NCBI GenBank assembly: GCA_024282035.1
Contig: JAMWZR010000009.1
Coordinates: forward strand, 1 to 64,000
Source of the DNA: Nitrosomonas sp.
Lineage (GTDB): Bacteria > Pseudomonadota > Gammaproteobacteria > Burkholderiales > Nitrosomonadaceae
Direction of reading: 5' to 3'
DNA length: 64,000 nt
A model generated the notes under the pieces. It had not been told where the DNA came from and did no database searches. It saw nothing but the letters and a program-made list of their open reading frames with translations. A program made the position numbers and the translations under genes. Below, one piece after another: positions 1 to 8,374 of the stretch (the stretch's first letter is position 1; each line of letters begins with the position of its first letter).

Positions 1-1
1 C

Positions 2-223
2 TGTGCAGTTCTCTGGTTTTCTGCGGCCAATGGATTGTTTGGGGCATCAGTGGTCCTTTCGGTAAAAAGATGGTGGGCGATTTATTTACGTGAAAATCAT
101 CAACGAGATTATAAAAAAATCCAACGCATTGAGCAGGTGATTGTGCAGATCGTGGTGGCAGGACCGGGACAAATTTCTGGCATGATTGATGAAATATTTG
201 TTTCACATGTGTTATTTGAGTGA
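2..223 (+). CDS. 3' end of an unrecognised membrane protein (partial)
   Basis: The reading frame is open from the left edge to a TGA at 221-223, giving 73 residues of a protein whose start lies outside the window. The visible part begins with a hydrophobic stretch of about 20 residues (tryptophan, leucine, valine and glycine rich) that looks like a membrane helix. A basic segment (KRWWAIYLRENHQRDYKK) and a short hydrophobic tail follow, so it is probably the cytoplasmic end of an inner-membrane protein. A TTG at 35 could serve as a start, but the open frame upstream makes an incoming gene more likely. I do not recognise the family. Confidence 0.45.
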   Translation, partial: CAVLWFSAANGLFGASVVLSVKRWWAIYLRENHQRDYKKIQRIEQVIVQIVVAGPGQISGMIDEIFVSHVLFE

Positions 224-391
224 ATTATGTAATTTATTTCAATGTGTTGAAGTATTAAACAAGCTTTCGGGATATATACCCAGTAGACAAGTAGGGGTTT
301 GCAAACTTAGTATGTGATCTGGCACAAATGCGAATGAATTTGATCATGTTTCATGCAGGTCGTTGTTTTTTTATTTCATGGAGGTAATGCC

Positions 392-1494
392 ATAGCAACG
401 AATATTATCAATTTTTCGAGTTTCGACGGTAGTAATAGGTTCTTAGATGGGGGGCAGCGGAGGATTACTTAGGCAGACTGGTTAGTAACGCAGAGGACAT
501 CAACAGCGATGGCTTTTCTGATGTGATTATTGGCGCTTCAGCGGTTAATACCAATTATGTCGTGTTTGACAAGGCTGCTGGCTTCGATCCCACACTAGAC
601 TTATCCCATCTTGATGGCAGCAATGGATTCCGCCTGGATGGCCCGGTAGGTGATTTTTCCGGTCTTTCGGTCAGTACTGCCGGGGATGTCAATGGCGACA
701 ATTTTGATGACGTAATTATCGGTACTTATGGAGCTAATTCCAGTTACGTGGTGTTTGGCAAGGCTTCCGGTTTTGATGCTGAACTAGATTTGGCTAGCTT
801 GGACGATAGTAACGGTTTTCGTTTGGATGGGGCAACAAACGAAGCTGCGGGAGTATCAGTTAGCGGCGGTGGAGATATCAACGGTGATGGTTTCGATGAT
901 CTGATTATTGGCGCACCTGGGTCAGACGTTATTGGCGATGATATCGGGGCTACCTATGTAGTATTTGGTCGCAGTAGCTTCGGCGGTGGTGGATTACCTG
1001 AAATTGTGGGTACGTTCGATGATGATCTTCTCAAAGGGACTTCGGCCCCAGAGACTTTTAAAGCGGGCGGCGGAAATGATAGGTTGATTGGCCGTGGTGG
1101 AGCGGATGAGTTACATGGCGAGGACGGTAATGATTTTATTCTGGTACCGGACCTTGGTTTTGATCAGGTCGATGGTGGTGCTGGCAACGATGTTCTGCAA
1201 CTCGGTGGTAAAGACCTGACTCTAGACTTGACCGATTACCTCAACAAGATACAGAGCGTTGAAACCATTTGCCTGTATGGTCGGGGTGACAATACTGTGG
1301 TGGTGACGAGCGCAGAAGTAAAGGATTTATCTGATACGACAGATACGCTCAAGCTTCACGGCAATACAGGGGATCAGGTTATTTTGGAAGGTAATTGGAC
1401 AGATGAAGGTGGTCACGGCTTTTATCACACCTATAGTCAAGATGACACGGTAGTATTGGTTGGCATGAATATGACGGCGGTGATTGCTGTTTAG
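392..1494 (+). pseudogene. FG-GAP (integrin-alpha-like) and RTX calcium-repeat protein, decayed or frameshifted
   Basis: The longest intact piece (GTG at 523 to TAG at 1492-1494, 323 aa) has FG-GAP repeats of the type DVNGDNFDDVIIG and DINGDGFDDLIIG. Each is followed by a YVVFGK strand and LDGSNGFRLDG. After that come RTX-like nonapeptides (GGGNDRLIGRGGADELHGEDGND, GGAGNDVL), suggesting a calcium-binding protein secreted by a type I system. Homologous sequence continues upstream. From 392 the second frame reads IATNIINFSSFDGSNRFLDGG, preceded by GGAGG (380-384) at ideal spacing from an ATA codon where ATG is expected. That frame is lost at a six-G run (449-454), and the next repeat resumes one frame over (AAEDYLGRLVSNAEDINSDGFSD). 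So the gene lacks a proper start and carries a frameshift. The intact part might still be translated from GTG 523, but no good ribosome site is visible there. Confidence 0.65.
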
Positions 1495-1734
1495 TGGAAT
1501 GACGGACGATTCGCTCAATTAAGCTAGACTCTGAAAAATTGCCATGTCGGTATTTTGCAGTATTGGAGTTGGTTTGAAGTGCTTGAGCTCTGTGTAACGA
1601 TACTTTCTCACACGGTTTGGTATTGACCGATTCCTGCGCAATATCTTTTCGATTGCATGATCAGACGCAGAAGAATTTCAGAGTTTCCTCAAAAACATTG
1701 ATTTATTGAGTAACGTTTTAGAAAGGAAATATTT

Positions 1735-2043
1735 ATGACTGCCAACCTGAGGGACATGGACCGCTACCAATGCAAGCGGCTTGCGCCGTCATTATGCCGG
1801 CTTCTGGAAGCTTGCATCGAAATCAAAACTACCAATACCAAGACGCTGGCGGAACATTTATGCCGCTCTCCCGCAACCATACGCACGCAATTTCAGAGGA
1901 TACTTTTTTTGATGGAAGTGCACTGCCGTTACGAAGCATTGCTAAAAGCGGAAGAGAAAGGATTGATTCGAAGCAGAAGTTGGAGCAGACGATCCGCCTG
2001 GATTCACTCAAACCAAGTAGATCAGCGCAGCCAGACACGATAG
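1735..2043 (+). CDS. small helix-turn-helix protein
   Basis: 102 aa, starting at an ATG preceded by AAAGGA at good spacing. Residues about 33-60 (TKTLAEHLCRSPATIRTQFQRIL) look like a LuxR/GerE-like helix-turn-helix: a short helix, a turn with SPATIRT, and a recognition helix. There is no receiver or sensor domain, so this would be a stand-alone DNA-binding protein. The C-terminal 30 residues are Arg/Ser rich and low in complexity, so the end may be altered by a frameshift. A terminator hairpin follows at 2068. The target is unknown. Confidence 0.5.
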   Translation: MTANLRDMDRYQCKRLAPSLCRLLEACIEIKTTNTKTLAEHLCRSPATIRTQFQRILFLMEVHCRYEALLKAEEKGLIRSRSWSRRSAWIHSNQVDQRSQTR

Positions 2044-2067
2044 CAAGATGTAAGCGTAGGGTAGATA

Positions 2068-2110
2068 TACCAGCAGCGTTGGATGCGGCACCACGCTGCT
2101 GGTAATTTTT
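2068..2110 (+). terminator. rho-independent terminator after the HTH gene
   Basis: Perfect 11-bp arms TACCAGCAGCG (2068-2078) and CGCTGCTGGTA (2094-2104) enclose a 15-nt loop and are followed by ATTTTT. The hairpin lies 25 bp after the stop of the small HTH gene and just before the end of the convergent gene at 2125, so it could serve both strands. Confidence 0.7.
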
Positions 2111-2124
2111 GTTGGTATGACTTT

Positions 2125-3534
2125 TTATTTAGGTCCGAGACCTATGCGTTCGAGTAAAAAGAAGTCGAAGATATTAAAAAAATTAGGGCCAGCATTTCCA
2201 CCTATATTTCCCTGATTGTTTATACCAAATGGAAATAAGCCAAGGTCGGTTGGTGCGCCGGTTACTAAATCTGCAAGGTTCAGCCGGATGCCTGGCTTAG
2301 GGATCAAATAACTATTGTTTCTCTCGATTTCAGGTCGTGACACGAATGTGATCAGTATTTCATTGTTGTCATTGAATCCCAGAGCATTACTGACCGTAGG
2401 GAATTCAGGTGTACCTTCGACAAAATAAGTATGAAATTTTCCTTTTGCATCCCATACGCCGATGCGTTCCGTTGCGCCGCCAATGAACGAATAACCCAGT
2501 ACGTTATCGCGATTGTTGATGCCTACTCCCCAGGAGTCAGGTTCGGTGGGGAGTGGGTCGAGTAGCATGGCAATTTTTGTGTTGGGATCGAAGCGGAAGC
2601 CTCTAGCACCAAGTCCATCAATAAACGTGGTGCCGGAGATTCTGCCTTTGTTGTTCATGCCACTAACGGAGGCGAATGGAATATCCGGTCCAAAATCCAA
2701 CAGAGTGACCTGACCGTTTTTATAAAGAGCAGGTCTTTCATTGAAGTTTTCATCCAGTGAAGAAATGATCGCGACGCCGGTATCATTGAGGCGTATGACC
2801 TGGCTGGAAATTTCACCGGGTAACCGTGGAATTAAGCGAATTTCACCGCCCTGGAATAAGGCCGCTTGAGTAAAGAAATTCTCCAAATCGGTAAAAACAT
2901 AACCGCCAAATGTTCCACCCTCATTGGCTATATTGGTCGAGAATCCCTTGGATTCTTGGAGTATATTGATTTTTCCCTGTTCGAATATTGCGGCATAGGT
3001 ATTGAAAATGAACGAGGGCTCAAATTCTAAGAATTCAAAAAATGTACCGTAAATGCGGCTGTCGTTTGTAATGTTGCTAGCGAAAAAGAATGCGTCTAAT
3101 ACGCCAGGCGGAATGACAATAGCCTTAAAAATACCGGAATACTGATACTGCGGCGCGACGCCGCGGGCAACACCATTGGAACCTTGGGTCAAAGATGAAG
3201 AAGCGTTGGTTGGGTTTTCCAATGGCTGAAACTTATCAGGGTGCTTTTCAGCCAGTTTGGCATAGACCGACGCTGGCATATTCCTGATTTGTCCGGCCAG
3301 GCACGGATCAATCGTTTTAGCGCCTTGCAGTTGTTGGGCCTTTACCGTCTCCATGATGGTTTGCCGGTCGAGTTGATTGCTTCGGATAAACTTCATCGTC
3401 CCTTGCTGCCTCGCGATGCAGCCCATTTCATTATCTGGTGCGGCTAGTACGAGTTCGGACTGGAAAAGGCATAAAGCCAGTATTCCTGTCGTGGTGGCAG
3501 AAATGCGTTTTTTAACACTATTAACACTATTCAT
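2125..3534 (-). CDS. exported protein with HAF-like repeats
   Basis: 469 aa from the ATG at 3534, which has AAAGGAGGA six bases upstream; an ATG eight codons earlier lacks such a site. The N-terminus is a signal peptide (basic KKR, then a hydrophobic stretch ending LVLAAPDNE). The C-terminal half has repeated units of the kind GINNRDNVLGYSF, GMNNKGRISGTTF and GINNQGNIGG. These match HAF-type extracellular beta-propeller-like repeats, as also found in the PEP-CTERM protein at 10897. No PEP-CTERM or lipoprotein signal is seen. It is the second gene of a two-gene operon, 20 bp behind the beta-helix protein. It is probably secreted or periplasmic, with unknown function. Confidence 0.7.
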   Translation of the reverse strand: MNSVNSVKKRISATTTGILALCLFQSELVLAAPDNEMGCIARQQGTMKFIRSNQLDRQTIMETVKAQQLQGAKTIDPCLAGQIRNMPASVYAKLAEKHPDKFQPLENPTNASSSLTQGSNGVARGVAPQYQYSGIFKAIVIPPGVLDAFFFASNITNDSRIYGTFFEFLEFEPSFIFNTYAAIFEQGKINILQESKGFSTNIANEGGTFGGYVFTDLENFFTQAALFQGGEIRLIPRLPGEISSQVIRLNDTGVAIISSLDENFNERPALYKNGQVTLLDFGPDIPFASVSGMNNKGRISGTTFIDGLGARGFRFDPNTKIAMLLDPLPTEPDSWGVGINNRDNVLGYSFIGGATERIGVWDAKGKFHTYFVEGTPEFPTVSNALGFNDNNEILITFVSRPEIERNNSYLIPKPGIRLNLADLVTGAPTDLGLFPFGINNQGNIGGNAGPNFFNIFDFFLLERIGLGPK

Positions 3535-3554
3535 GATGAGTCCTCCTTTAAAGA

Positions 3555-4514
3555 TCAATCGAACGCAGCGGCTGTGCCCAGTCGTTGCACATTCAGTTGA
3601 TTGTTTGCAAAGATATTGGTCTGATGAACGTGGGGGTTGGAATTGGGGTTGGCAAAGAACAGAAAAATCCCGGCGGCGGATTCCTGTGCGCCGCGTGCAC
3701 CAATAAAGAAATGGTCAGTGACGATGTTGCCGCTGATGATGCTTTGGGATTCGGCGCGAACGATGATTCCGGCCTGGAGTAAGTCGTTAACGGGACCTTG
3801 TCCGCGCACGGTGTTTCCAGTCAGGGTGCAGGCGGTATTCTGACCGATGCAATTAACGCCGCCCAAGCCATATTCATCAATGAGGCTGTTCTTGATTGCG
3901 GCATTCGCAATGCCTTCGCTGCCGGTTTGATCGGTCTGAACCAGGACGGCAAAAGTGCATGCAGTCGCGCTTTTAATGTGGGTGACATGGGCGGCATCAA
4001 TGTTTCCGGAGCTGAGCCGGTAGTAAACGCCGGTGTAAAATGGAATTCCCAAGCAAGTTGGGAAGACGTTTGAACCCGAATCGGCCAGGCTGCCATCAAT
4101 AGTAATATTCTCAATAGTAACGCCGCTTGCTTCGTCAACCAATAGGATCGCACCGACGGGAAAAGACGTTCCAGGCCGCATTGCATTGTTAGCAATCTGG
4201 CTAGGCCGTATTACCGTCAAGCCTGCGCCTGCACCGCGTATTGTCAAGTCGTCGGTGGTCACGGTGATTTGCTCATCGTATGCGCCCGGGCAAACGAAAA
4301 TCGTATCTCCAACCGCGGCGGTATTCACGGCGGATTGGATATTGCCGAATGCGGGCGTGGCTATGTTGCAATCCGAGCTCGAGCCACTGCCGTCCTTGTC
4401 GACCACCAGCGTGGATTGGGCAGATACCGAGTCACTCGGCAGATTCAACGCAATAACTGTTACAACGAATGCTACGATATGGGCGAGATTTTCGAATCGG
4501 GGATTTCTAAACAT
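3555..4514 (-). CDS. exported right-handed beta-helix (pectin-lyase-fold) protein
   Basis: 319 aa from the ATG at 4514, chosen because AAGGAGAG lies just upstream and a signal peptide follows at once (hydrophobic AHIVAFVVTVIALNL, cleavage near SVSAQS). The mature protein starts with the typical beta-helix entry (LVVDKDGSG...DCNIATPAFGNIQSAVNTAAVGDTIFVCPGAYDE). It continues with stacked strands such as LTIRGAGAGLTVI, VTIENITIDGS and IISGNIVTD. This fold is common in surface polysaccharide lyases and in carbohydrate-binding or structural surface proteins; no catalytic motif could be assigned. First gene of an operon with the HAF-like protein at 2125-3534. Confidence 0.7.
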   Translation of the reverse strand: MFRNPRFENLAHIVAFVVTVIALNLPSDSVSAQSTLVVDKDGSGSSSDCNIATPAFGNIQSAVNTAAVGDTIFVCPGAYDEQITVTTDDLTIRGAGAGLTVIRPSQIANNAMRPGTSFPVGAILLVDEASGVTIENITIDGSLADSGSNVFPTCLGIPFYTGVYYRLSSGNIDAAHVTHIKSATACTFAVLVQTDQTGSEGIANAAIKNSLIDEYGLGGVNCIGQNTACTLTGNTVRGQGPVNDLLQAGIIVRAESQSIISGNIVTDHFFIGARGAQESAAGIFLFFANPNSNPHVHQTNIFANNQLNVQRLGTAAAFD

Positions 4515-5007
4515 GGCAGCTCTCCTTGTTGTGAAGGATGCGATCACCAGATGCTCATGTCTTTTTATATCTCTGGTGATGTGAGTCAAGTGTACGACTG
4601 ATCTGTCGCGGGTTTTTCTAAAATAATGGCACTCTTTGTTCCAATTATTCAATCAGAAGTGCCTTTATCCATAGAAGAAATTAGTAAAGTTGTCATTACA
4701 GTATTAAATCCAATTCTTCTATTTATTTCTCCATTTGATTACATTCTTAGCTAGAAAAAATGTTGGAACTAGTCGGCAAAAATTCTACCAAGTGCAGAGA
4801 TGGACAAAAATATGCTAAGTGATAGTCTGCGGGTGAGCAATACTGCAAATGCATACATTTTAGGTACTACCTGGCGGGAGAGTGACATCCGGCAGACAGG
4901 GTCGGAAGCAGTGATATATACTGCAGTCTGGTTGGCGGCTTGACGCTGAAATGACCGCTATGGCCAGTATTGGGGTTATTGATTGTTTTTCATGGATTCA
5001 CTTGTCA
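4515..5007. other. intergenic region between divergent exported-protein and cytochrome operons
   Basis: About 490 bp holding the promoters of the minus-strand beta-helix operon and the plus-strand cytochrome operon. I could not assign a confident -35/-10 pair. A 47-codon frame at 4800-4943 ends just before the cytochrome gene but has no convincing support. The cytochrome frame could also start at 4951. Confidence 0.5.
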
Positions 5008-5727
5008 ATGAAGTTTTCTGTTTTTATCTTGTTGTCGATGATTTACGGTCTGGCAGGCGCTGCCGAGCCAGCAGCATCTGGAATATCCGATACGCTGGAT
5101 GAGCGGGTGAAGCCATGCATCATCTGCCATAGAGATGCGGATCGAATCGATCGGGATGCCTATTTCCCAAGGATTGCAGGCAAACCGGCCGGTTATCTTT
5201 ACAACCAGTTGCGTAATTTCCGTGATGGTCGGCGCTATTATCAGCCTATGGCCATTCTGCTGGAAAACATGTCGGATGAATATATGCTGGAGATTGCACA
5301 CTATTTTGCTTCGATGCCTTACACCTATCCGGCGCCGGTAGCACACACGCTGTCATCGGATGAAGTCCGGTCTGTGGAGACGCTGATTTATTCTGGCGAT
5401 TCCAAGCGCGATCTTCCGGCATGCAGTGCTTGTCATGGAGAAGCGCTGATGGGTGTGCAACCCCATATTGCCGGTTTGTTGGGTTTGCCGCATGCCTACC
5501 TGGCTGCACAGTTCGGCGGCTGGCGCAATGGCGGGATCATGCGCGGCCAGACACCTGACTGCATGTCGGAAATCGCCAAGAAATTGACTCAGGAAGAAGT
5601 CAATGCACTGGTATTGTGGCTGCCGAGTCAACCGCTATCAGGACAAACGGCAGGAGAAGACGCACTTACCCCGGATCTGGTACAACGTTGCCGGACGATA
5701 TTGTCAGAGAAGGGGGGCGCACGATGA
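5008..5727 (+). CDS. di-heme cytochrome c (c4-like), periplasmic
   Basis: 239 aa from the ATG at 5008, chosen because it begins a clean signal peptide (MKFSVFILLSMIYGLAGAAE); the same frame could start at 4951. Two heme c attachment sites are visible, CIICH (residues 37-41) and CSACH (139-143), in two similar halves. Each half has the PRIAGKPAGYLYNQLRNFRDG or PHIAGLLGLPHAYLAAQFGGWRNG pattern typical of cytochrome c4. QPM after the first half offers an axial methionine. It should carry electrons in the periplasm. Its stop overlaps the next cytochrome's start (ATGA at 5724), so the two are translationally coupled. Confidence 0.85.
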   Translation: MKFSVFILLSMIYGLAGAAEPAASGISDTLDERVKPCIICHRDADRIDRDAYFPRIAGKPAGYLYNQLRNFRDGRRYYQPMAILLENMSDEYMLEIAHYFASMPYTYPAPVAHTLSSDEVRSVETLIYSGDSKRDLPACSACHGEALMGVQPHIAGLLGLPHAYLAAQFGGWRNGGIMRGQTPDCMSEIAKKLTQEEVNALVLWLPSQPLSGQTAGEDALTPDLVQRCRTILSEKGGAR

Positions 5728-6992
5728 AACATACAAGCAATGCAGGGTTTGCCAGCAAGTGGCAGGTCATATCGATTGCTGCAGGTGGTTTGTTGTCCCT
5801 GATGACATCGACCCAGGTATTGGCCGATTCAACTGGTGATCTGACTCGACGCGGAGAGTATCTCGCCCTGGCGGGTAACTGCATGGGATGTCATACCACG
5901 CGGGGAGGGCAGCCCTATGCGGGAGGACGCAAGCTGGATACGCCTTTCGGTCAGTTCGTCACACCAAACATCACACCGGATAACGAAACGGGAATCGGTC
6001 GCTGGAATGCGGAAGATTTCTGGCAGGCATTGCATCATGGGAAATCCAAGGATGGGCGCTATCTGTACCCTGCTTTTCCCTATACCGAATATACCAAGGT
6101 GACCCGGCAGGATGCCGATGCGATTTTTGCCTATCTGCGTTCGCTACCCGCTGTGGCACAGTCCAATCTGTCCCATACCATCCGATCACCTTATGATAAC
6201 CAGTCTCTCCTGTACTTGTGGCGGACATGGTATTTCAAGGAAGGAGTTTATCAGCCGGACAAATCCAAAAGTGACGAGTGGAATCGGGGTAATTATCTGG
6301 TTCAGGGACTCGGGCACTGTAATGCCTGCCACACTTCCCGCAATGTATGGGGCGCAAGTCAGGACGACAAACTCACCGGAGGCGAAATAATGGGTACCTA
6401 TTGGTATGCGCCCTCTCTGGTGTCGCCTGCGGAAGCCGGGGTGGGTGAATGGTCGATCGATGACATCGTCGAATTGCTGTCGACTGGTATCAACAGCCAT
6501 GCTGTGACTTCTGGTCCCATGGCAACGATCGTCAGACAGAGTTTGCAACATCTGTCTGAGCAGGATATTCGTTCGATAGCGGTTTACCTGCAATCACTGG
6601 GTGAGAAATCCAAAACTGACAAAGCACCCCGAAAGGTCAGGAAAATGCCGGAGCGTGTGCGCCAATATCTGGCTCTTGGAGAGGAGGTGTATGAAAAGCA
6701 TTGTCAGGATTGTCATGGCAAATCAGGTCAGGGTGTGCCCAAAGTGTATCCACCCCTGGCAGGAAATCGCAGTGTGACCATGAGCTCTCCGTTGAATGCC
6801 ATCCGTAGTGTGCTGTATGGCGGGTATCCTCCTGCTACCACCGGTAATCCGCGTCCTTACGGCATGCCGCCCTTCCAGCATCTCATCCAAGATAATGAGA
6901 TTGCTTCCGTGGTGTCTTACATCCGGAATGCATGGGGCAATCTTGGTAGTCTGGTGAGTTCGGAAGATGTCGATAAAAGCCGGGGATACTAG
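5724..6992 (+). CDS. tri-heme cytochrome c, alcohol/gluconate dehydrogenase cytochrome-subunit type
   Basis: 422 aa from the ATG at 5724, with a G-rich ribosome site (AAGGGGGG) and a signal peptide ending QVLADS. Three heme c motifs are present: CMGCH (53-57), CNACH (199-203) and CQDCH (327-331). The block after the first heme (FGQFVTPNITPDNETGIGRW...FWQALHHGKSKDGRYLYPAFPYTEY) is diagnostic of the three-heme cytochrome subunits of membrane flavoprotein or quinoprotein dehydrogenases. GMPPF near the C-terminus gives the last methionine ligand. No dehydrogenase gene is adjacent, so the partner is likely the di-heme cytochrome just upstream, and the electron donor is unknown. Confidence 0.85.
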   Translation: MKHTSNAGFASKWQVISIAAGGLLSLMTSTQVLADSTGDLTRRGEYLALAGNCMGCHTTRGGQPYAGGRKLDTPFGQFVTPNITPDNETGIGRWNAEDFWQALHHGKSKDGRYLYPAFPYTEYTKVTRQDADAIFAYLRSLPAVAQSNLSHTIRSPYDNQSLLYLWRTWYFKEGVYQPDKSKSDEWNRGNYLVQGLGHCNACHTSRNVWGASQDDKLTGGEIMGTYWYAPSLVSPAEAGVGEWSIDDIVELLSTGINSHAVTSGPMATIVRQSLQHLSEQDIRSIAVYLQSLGEKSKTDKAPRKVRKMPERVRQYLALGEEVYEKHCQDCHGKSGQGVPKVYPPLAGNRSVTMSSPLNAIRSVLYGGYPPATTGNPRPYGMPPFQHLIQDNEIASVVSYIRNAWGNLGSLVSSEDVDKSRGY

Positions 6993-7198
6993 AAAGCTCT
7001 GAGAAACTGAGAAAGTGTATCGGCGACGGTTGGATACGGTGAATACGGCTCGATAAACCTAATGGTGGCCTGAATGCGGATACCGAACCGGATTCCAGCA
7101 TCGCATGGTCGGATGGAATGCACTTGTTTCCACCTGTTTTCCTGTTTTTCAGGGTGATTCTATTGCGTTGCTGGTCAGGGAATCGTTACTGTACTTTT

Positions 7199-8374
7199 TT
7201 ACTGTAAGGAGCGAGTTCTGGCCACTTTGATCTGGTCCAGTATCTGCATGATCGTGTGCCGTGGTGCGGCAATATTCAGACGCATGAAGCCACTGCCTTC
7301 CTGACCGAATTGCGTGCCGGGATTGAGGCCGATACCGGCTTCATGAATGAAGAAATGCCGCAGTTGCACATCGTTCAGGCCCCAAGCGCGACAATCAAGC
7401 CAGAGCAGGTAGGTGCCTTGCGCTGGAACGACCCGGATTTCGGGTAAATGTTGTGTCAGATAGGCGCACACCGCATCGCGTGTATCTCGCAGATAGGAGA
7501 GTAACGCCTCAAGCCAGTTTTCTCCTTCACGGTATGCCGCTTCAAACGCAGCGACACTAAATGGATTGGAAGCACTGACATGGAGCGTGTTGAAGCACTG
7601 GTTGATGGCGTCCCGGGTCGATGGATCAGGAATGATCAGCGCTGATAGATTCAATCCGGGAATGTTGAAGGTTTTGCTGGGCGCCACGGCGGTGAGGATG
7701 TTGACACCAGAGTGGGGCAGTGCACCAAGTGCATGGTGGCGGTTGCCGGGATAAATCAGGTCGGCATGGATTTCGTCGGCAAAAACGATCAGATCATGCG
7801 TCCGGGCTATGGCCAGAAGGCGCTGCAGTTCTTCGGGTTGCCAGACACGTCCGACCGGGTTGTGTGGCGAACAGAACAACAGTAGTTTGGCATCTTTGGC
7901 ACAATGCTCAAGATGATCAAAATCCATCGAATAGCGATCTTCAACCAGGTGCAGCGGGTTTTGCAGCAATCTCCGACCTGTTTGCGCAGCCGCAGAGAAG
8001 AACGGGAAATATACCGGGGGTTGAACGACAACTGCATCGCCCGGCTGGGTTAATGCCAGCACTGCGGCATTCAGTGACGGCACCACACCGGGGCAGAATA
8101 CGATCCACTCGCGAGGGATAGTCCAATGATGCCGGCGTTGCATCCAGTCGATTAGTGCCGTGTACACACTGTCCGGGAACAGCGTATAACCATATATGGG
8201 ATGGGCGGCACGCCCGATCAGGGCCTGCGTAACTGCGGGCGGGGCGGCAAAGTCCATGTCGGCCACCCAGGCCGGGATAACATCGCTGTTGCCAAACATG
8301 GCTTGCCGCCCGTCATACTTGACGCTGTGGGTTTCTGCACGGTTGATTTCCTGATCGAAATCAAATTTGTGCAT
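7199..8374 (-). CDS. ovoB: PLP-dependent C-S lyase (MalY/PatB type), probable OvoB
   Basis: 391 aa, starting at the ATG at 8374 that shares its A with the TGA of ovoA (TGATG); GGGAG lies upstream inside ovoA. It is a fold-type I aminotransferase-like enzyme. The N-terminus (YDGRQAMFGNSDVIPAWVADMDF) is the MalY/PatB signature, SPHNPVGRVW and FADEIHADL are PLP-site motifs, and the Schiff-base lysine is in APSKTFNIPGLN. Family members cleave C-S bonds, for example in cystathionine. In the known ovothiol pathway a PLP lyase (OvoB) cleaves the sulfoxide made by OvoA to 5-thiohistidine. Tight coupling to ovoA makes that role the best inference. Sequence alone cannot exclude a general cystathionine beta-lyase. 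Confidence 0.85.
   Translation of the reverse strand: MHKFDFDQEINRAETHSVKYDGRQAMFGNSDVIPAWVADMDFAAPPAVTQALIGRAAHPIYGYTLFPDSVYTALIDWMQRRHHWTIPREWIVFCPGVVPSLNAAVLALTQPGDAVVVQPPVYFPFFSAAAQTGRRLLQNPLHLVEDRYSMDFDHLEHCAKDAKLLLFCSPHNPVGRVWQPEELQRLLAIARTHDLIVFADEIHADLIYPGNRHHALGALPHSGVNILTAVAPSKTFNIPGLNLSALIIPDPSTRDAINQCFNTLHVSASNPFSVAAFEAAYREGENWLEALLSYLRDTRDAVCAYLTQHLPEIRVVPAQGTYLLWLDCRAWGLNDVQLRHFFIHEAGIGLNPGTQFGQEGSGFMRLNIAAPRHTIMQILDQIKVARTRSLQ

Noticed and set aside
1770-2105. overlapping frame across the small HTH gene
   Set aside because: Lacks the good ribosome site of the 1735 frame, has no domain, and runs into the terminator hairpin.
4800-4943. 47-codon frame just before the cytochrome operon
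   Set aside because: Only a weak ribosome site and no family; may be a relic. Kept as a possibility, not called.
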